Positions 61,690 through 64,000 of a DNA stretch of 64,000 nt are shown here, piece by piece; within the stretch, counting starts at the first letter, position 1, and the number at the start of each line of letters is the position of its first letter. The notes beneath the pieces are model-generated. The model did no database searches and was not told the DNA's origin. It saw only the letters and a list, made by a program, of their open reading frames with translations. The stretch comes from Chionis minor (taxonomy: Eukaryota; Chordata; Aves; Charadriiformes; Chionididae): contig VZSF01000859.1 in NCBI GenBank assembly GCA_013398295.1, positions 22,796 to 86,795 of the forward strand, in the 5' to 3' direction. The translations under genes were made by a program, and so were the position numbers.

Positions 61690-62881
61690 TCAGAGAATGG
61701 TTTGGACTGGAAGGGACCTTTAAAGGTCAGCTAGTCTAAACCCCTCTCTGCAATGAGCAGGGATACCTTCAACTAGACCAGGTTGCTCAGAGCCTCATCC
61801 AAATGACCGTGAATGTTTCCAGGGATGGCACACCTACCACCTCTCTGGACAACCTGTTTCAGTGTTTCACCACCCTCATTAAGCAAAGTACGAGTCCCAG
61901 TATGGACCACTACTTGTCACCAGTCTCCATCTGGACACTGAGCCATTGACCATTACCCTCTGGATGCAACCATCCAACTAATTCCTCATCCACTCAACAG
62001 GCCAGCCATCAAATCCATGTCTCTTCAATTTAGAGAGCAGGATGTTGTGGGGGACAATGTCAAAGGCCTTACAGAAGTCCAGATAGACGACATCCATAGC
62101 TCTTCGTTTGTCCACTGATGTAGTCATTCAGTCATAGAAGGCCATGAGGTTGGTCAGGCAGGACTTGCCCCTGGTAAAGCCCTGCTGGCTGTCTCCAGTC
62201 ACCTCCCTGTCCTCCATGTGCATTAGCATAGCTTCTAGGAGGATGCTCCATGATCTTCCCAGGCACAGTGGAGGCTGACAGGTCAGTAGTTCCCAGGTTC
62301 CTCCTCTCTACCCTTTTCAAATTTGGGTGCAATGTTTCCCTCTTTCTAGTCACTGGAGGCTTTACCTGCCTGCCATGACTTTTGGAATATCATGGAAAAT
62401 GGCTTGGCAACTATATCATCCAATTCCCTCACCACTCTGGGATGCATCTCCTCAGATTCCATAGACTTCTGCTCGTTGAGGTTCCTCAGGTGGTCACCAA
62501 CCTGATCTCTTACAGTGGGAGGGACTTTGCTCCCCCAGTCCCTGCCTTGCCATCACCCACTCCAGAGGTGTGGGGAGAGAGGCTGCGAGTGAAGACTGAG
62601 GCAAAAAAGTTGTTGAGAACCTCAGCCTTCTCCTCATCCGTTGTTACCAGTTTGCCGGTCTTGCTCATGAGAGGGGGTACACTTTCTTTGATCTTCCTTT
62701 TCTGGCTGACAAAGCTGTAGAAGCCCTTCTTGTTCTTTGTGTCCCTTGCCAAGTTCAGCTCCAGCAGTGCCTTGGCTTTCCTGACCCCATCTGCCCACAA
62801 CTGGGTGGCGTCCCTGTGCTCTTCCCAGGATCCCTGTCCCTGCTTCCACCACCTGCGCATCTCTTTCTTGCCCTTTGTAGG
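61690..62881 (-). mobile_element. CR1 LINE, minus strand, internally deleted (left part)
   Basis: The 3' end is at the left (TCAGAGAATGGTTTGGACTGG at about 61690). After about 190 bp it jumps at 61880-61890 from the 3' terminal region to the reverse-transcriptase palm, so most of the ORF2 C-terminus is deleted. From there it runs back through the fingers to the region upstream of them, with minus-strand blocks RKAKALLELNLARDTKNKKG and KAEVLNNFFASVFTRS between 62860 and 62560. It is interrupted at 62881 by another CR1 and resumes at 63233. Confidence 0.9.
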
Positions 62882-63232
62882 ATCATAGAATCATTCAGGT
62901 TGGAAGGCACCTTTAAGATCATCGAGTCCAATCATGAACCTCATGCCACCAATACCACCAGTAAACCACGTCCCTCAGCACCACGTCTAGCCATGTTTTG
63001 AATGCCTCAAGGGATGGCAACTCCACCACTTCCCTGGGCAGCCTGTTCCAATGTTTGATAACCCTTTCTGTGAAGAAATTTTTCTTAATATGCATCCTAA
63101 GCCTCCCCTGGTGCAACCTGAGGCCATCTCCTCTTGTCCAATCCCTTGTTATTTGGGAGAAGAAACTGACCCCCACCTCGCTACAACCTCCTTTCAGGTA
63201 GTTGTAGAGCAATAAGGTCTCCCCTCAGCCTC
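62882..63232 (-). mobile_element. nested CR1 LINE 3' end, minus strand
   Basis: A second CR1, same orientation, inserted into the first. Its terminus TCATAGAATCATTCAGGTTGG starts at about 62883, and it runs to a 5' truncation at about 63232. Minus-strand reading gives [19 protein letters not shown], then the [19 protein letters not shown] block. Because it interrupts the surrounding copy it must be younger. It is the cleanest CR1 tail in this nest and close to the 49378 copy. Confidence 0.92.
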
Positions 63233-63461
63233 CAGTTTCAGTTCGACTCAGTCTCTTGCCCTCCTTTCCTGATCTCTTACACCTGGGCATCAAGAGCTCT
63301 TGTGCTCTAGGGAAAGCATCCTTAAAGATCTGCCAGCTCTGTTCTGCTCCCTTGTCCCTGAGGGCAATTTCCCAGGGGCTCCTATTGACCAACTCCTTGA
63401 TGACCTGGAATTTTGCTCTCCTAAAAATCAGGCTCCTGACTTCAGTCTTTGCCTGACCCAT
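63233..63461 (-). mobile_element. CR1 LINE, minus strand (resumed right part)
   Basis: Continues the ORF2 of the 61690-62881 copy toward its N-terminal side. Minus-strand reading (63461 to 63225) includes SWQIFKDAFPRAQELLMPRC, the segment that precedes the K-R-W-K-Q-G-Q-type block found at about 62850. It ends abruptly at the start of an LTR at 63462, which therefore inserted into this CR1. Confidence 0.85.
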
Positions 63462-64000
63462 TGTCCTGGGTTGAGGTAAAATAGGACCAGTTTTGTTCAG
63501 TAACTTTGCTGTTTAGTGAAACTGCTTCTAACTGCTGAAATCAGTAGCACGTTGTGCAGAAGACTTGGGTCAGGTGGGTCGGGAGTGGAAAAGCGTGTAG
63601 AGGAGTCGCACCAGCGGGGAGGAGCAGACAGGACAGGTGACCCAAAACTGACCAACAGGGTGTTCCATCCCATCTGCCTCATGCTCAGTATGAAAGCTGA
63701 GGGACCAAAGGGTCAGGTCTCTTTCTTCAATGGCCAGCGTCTAAGGAGGACTCTGTCTGTTCATCTGCCTTTGATCCCGATCCTGAATCCAGATCTGGAA
63801 TCCAGTTGCCATCCACCACTGAGTCCAGTCTGGGACTTCCCCAATGCTTGCTGGTGATGCGATTGTCATCCTGGGAGCTTGATATGGTCTTGTATATATT
63901 TCATTATTTTCTTTTCATTATTTTATTATGAATATTTCATTAAAGTAGTTTAATTCCTTCTAAACTCCCAAGTCTCTCTTTTTCTCTCTTTTTTTTTTTT
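63462..64000 (+). mobile_element. LTR of a second endogenous retrovirus, plus strand, cut by window end
   Basis: Begins TGTCCTGGGTTGAGG directly after CR1 ORF2 sequence. A TATA-like GTATATATTTC lies near 63891 and an ATTAAA polyadenylation signal at 63940-63945, so the U3-R order is in the plus direction. The remaining bases, ending in a C/T-rich tract and a T-run, should be R/U5; the LTR end and any internal region or second target-duplication copy are outside the window. It is unrelated to the LTR pair at 55220 and 59251. Confidence 0.7.

Noticed and set aside
1..64000. tRNA, rRNA, microRNA, CRISPR or bacterial-type systems
   Set aside because: No tRNA box patterns, familiar small-RNA sequences or regularly spaced direct repeats were seen; the sequence is vertebrate nuclear DNA.

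Overview
The window is vertebrate nuclear DNA, almost certainly from a bird. The evidence is the chicken-repeat-1 (CR1) LINE family in both orientations, including copies that end in the bird-typical ATTCTATGA-type 3' terminus, plus avian-type retroviral LTRs and a broken copy of an ITPRIPL1-like gene, a family that is multi-copy in birds. The species cannot be fixed from the sequence. One ambiguous base (n) sits at 5142.

Positions 1 to about 54,800 are AT-rich and gene-poor and look intronic or intergenic. They hold three clear CR1 insertions (9555-10630 minus, 14037-14143 plus, 49378-49746 plus), a candidate minus-strand LTR with a 71-bp internal duplication (about 30455-31573), microsatellites and homopolymer tracts. 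Two stretches may be real exons: a putative terminal coding exon on the minus strand (16587-16798) and a 64-bp exon-like segment on the plus strand (41447-41510). Neither could be assigned to a named gene. Near 40.2-41.2 kb, a MITE-like nested hairpin (40236-40371) lies beside an unexplained GC-rich block (about 40430-41200) that carries decayed ORFs and ends in a splice-donor-like site.

Positions about 54,800 to 64,000 are a dense, GC-richer repeat nest. From left to right they hold CR1 fragments, a solo LTR on the minus strand with a likely 5-6 bp target duplication, plus-strand CR1 pieces, a 1.2-kb minus-strand CR1, and the 3' half of an endogenous retrovirus. The retrovirus keeps integrase C-terminus, env surface and transmembrane remnants, a polypurine tract and a 3' LTR of the same family as the solo LTR. 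Next comes a CpG-rich promoter-like region with a non-coding exon, an intact-looking small intron and a frameshifted, truncated ITPRIPL1-like coding remnant. The window closes with a CR1 interrupted by another CR1, which in turn abuts a second, unrelated LTR that runs off the edge.

No operon, CRISPR, defence or other prokaryotic-type system is present. No complete functional protein-coding gene was found. The most informative parts are the ERV/LTR pair, the broken ITPRIPL1-like locus beside the ERV LTR, the GC-rich block next to the hairpin, and the two unassigned exon candidates.
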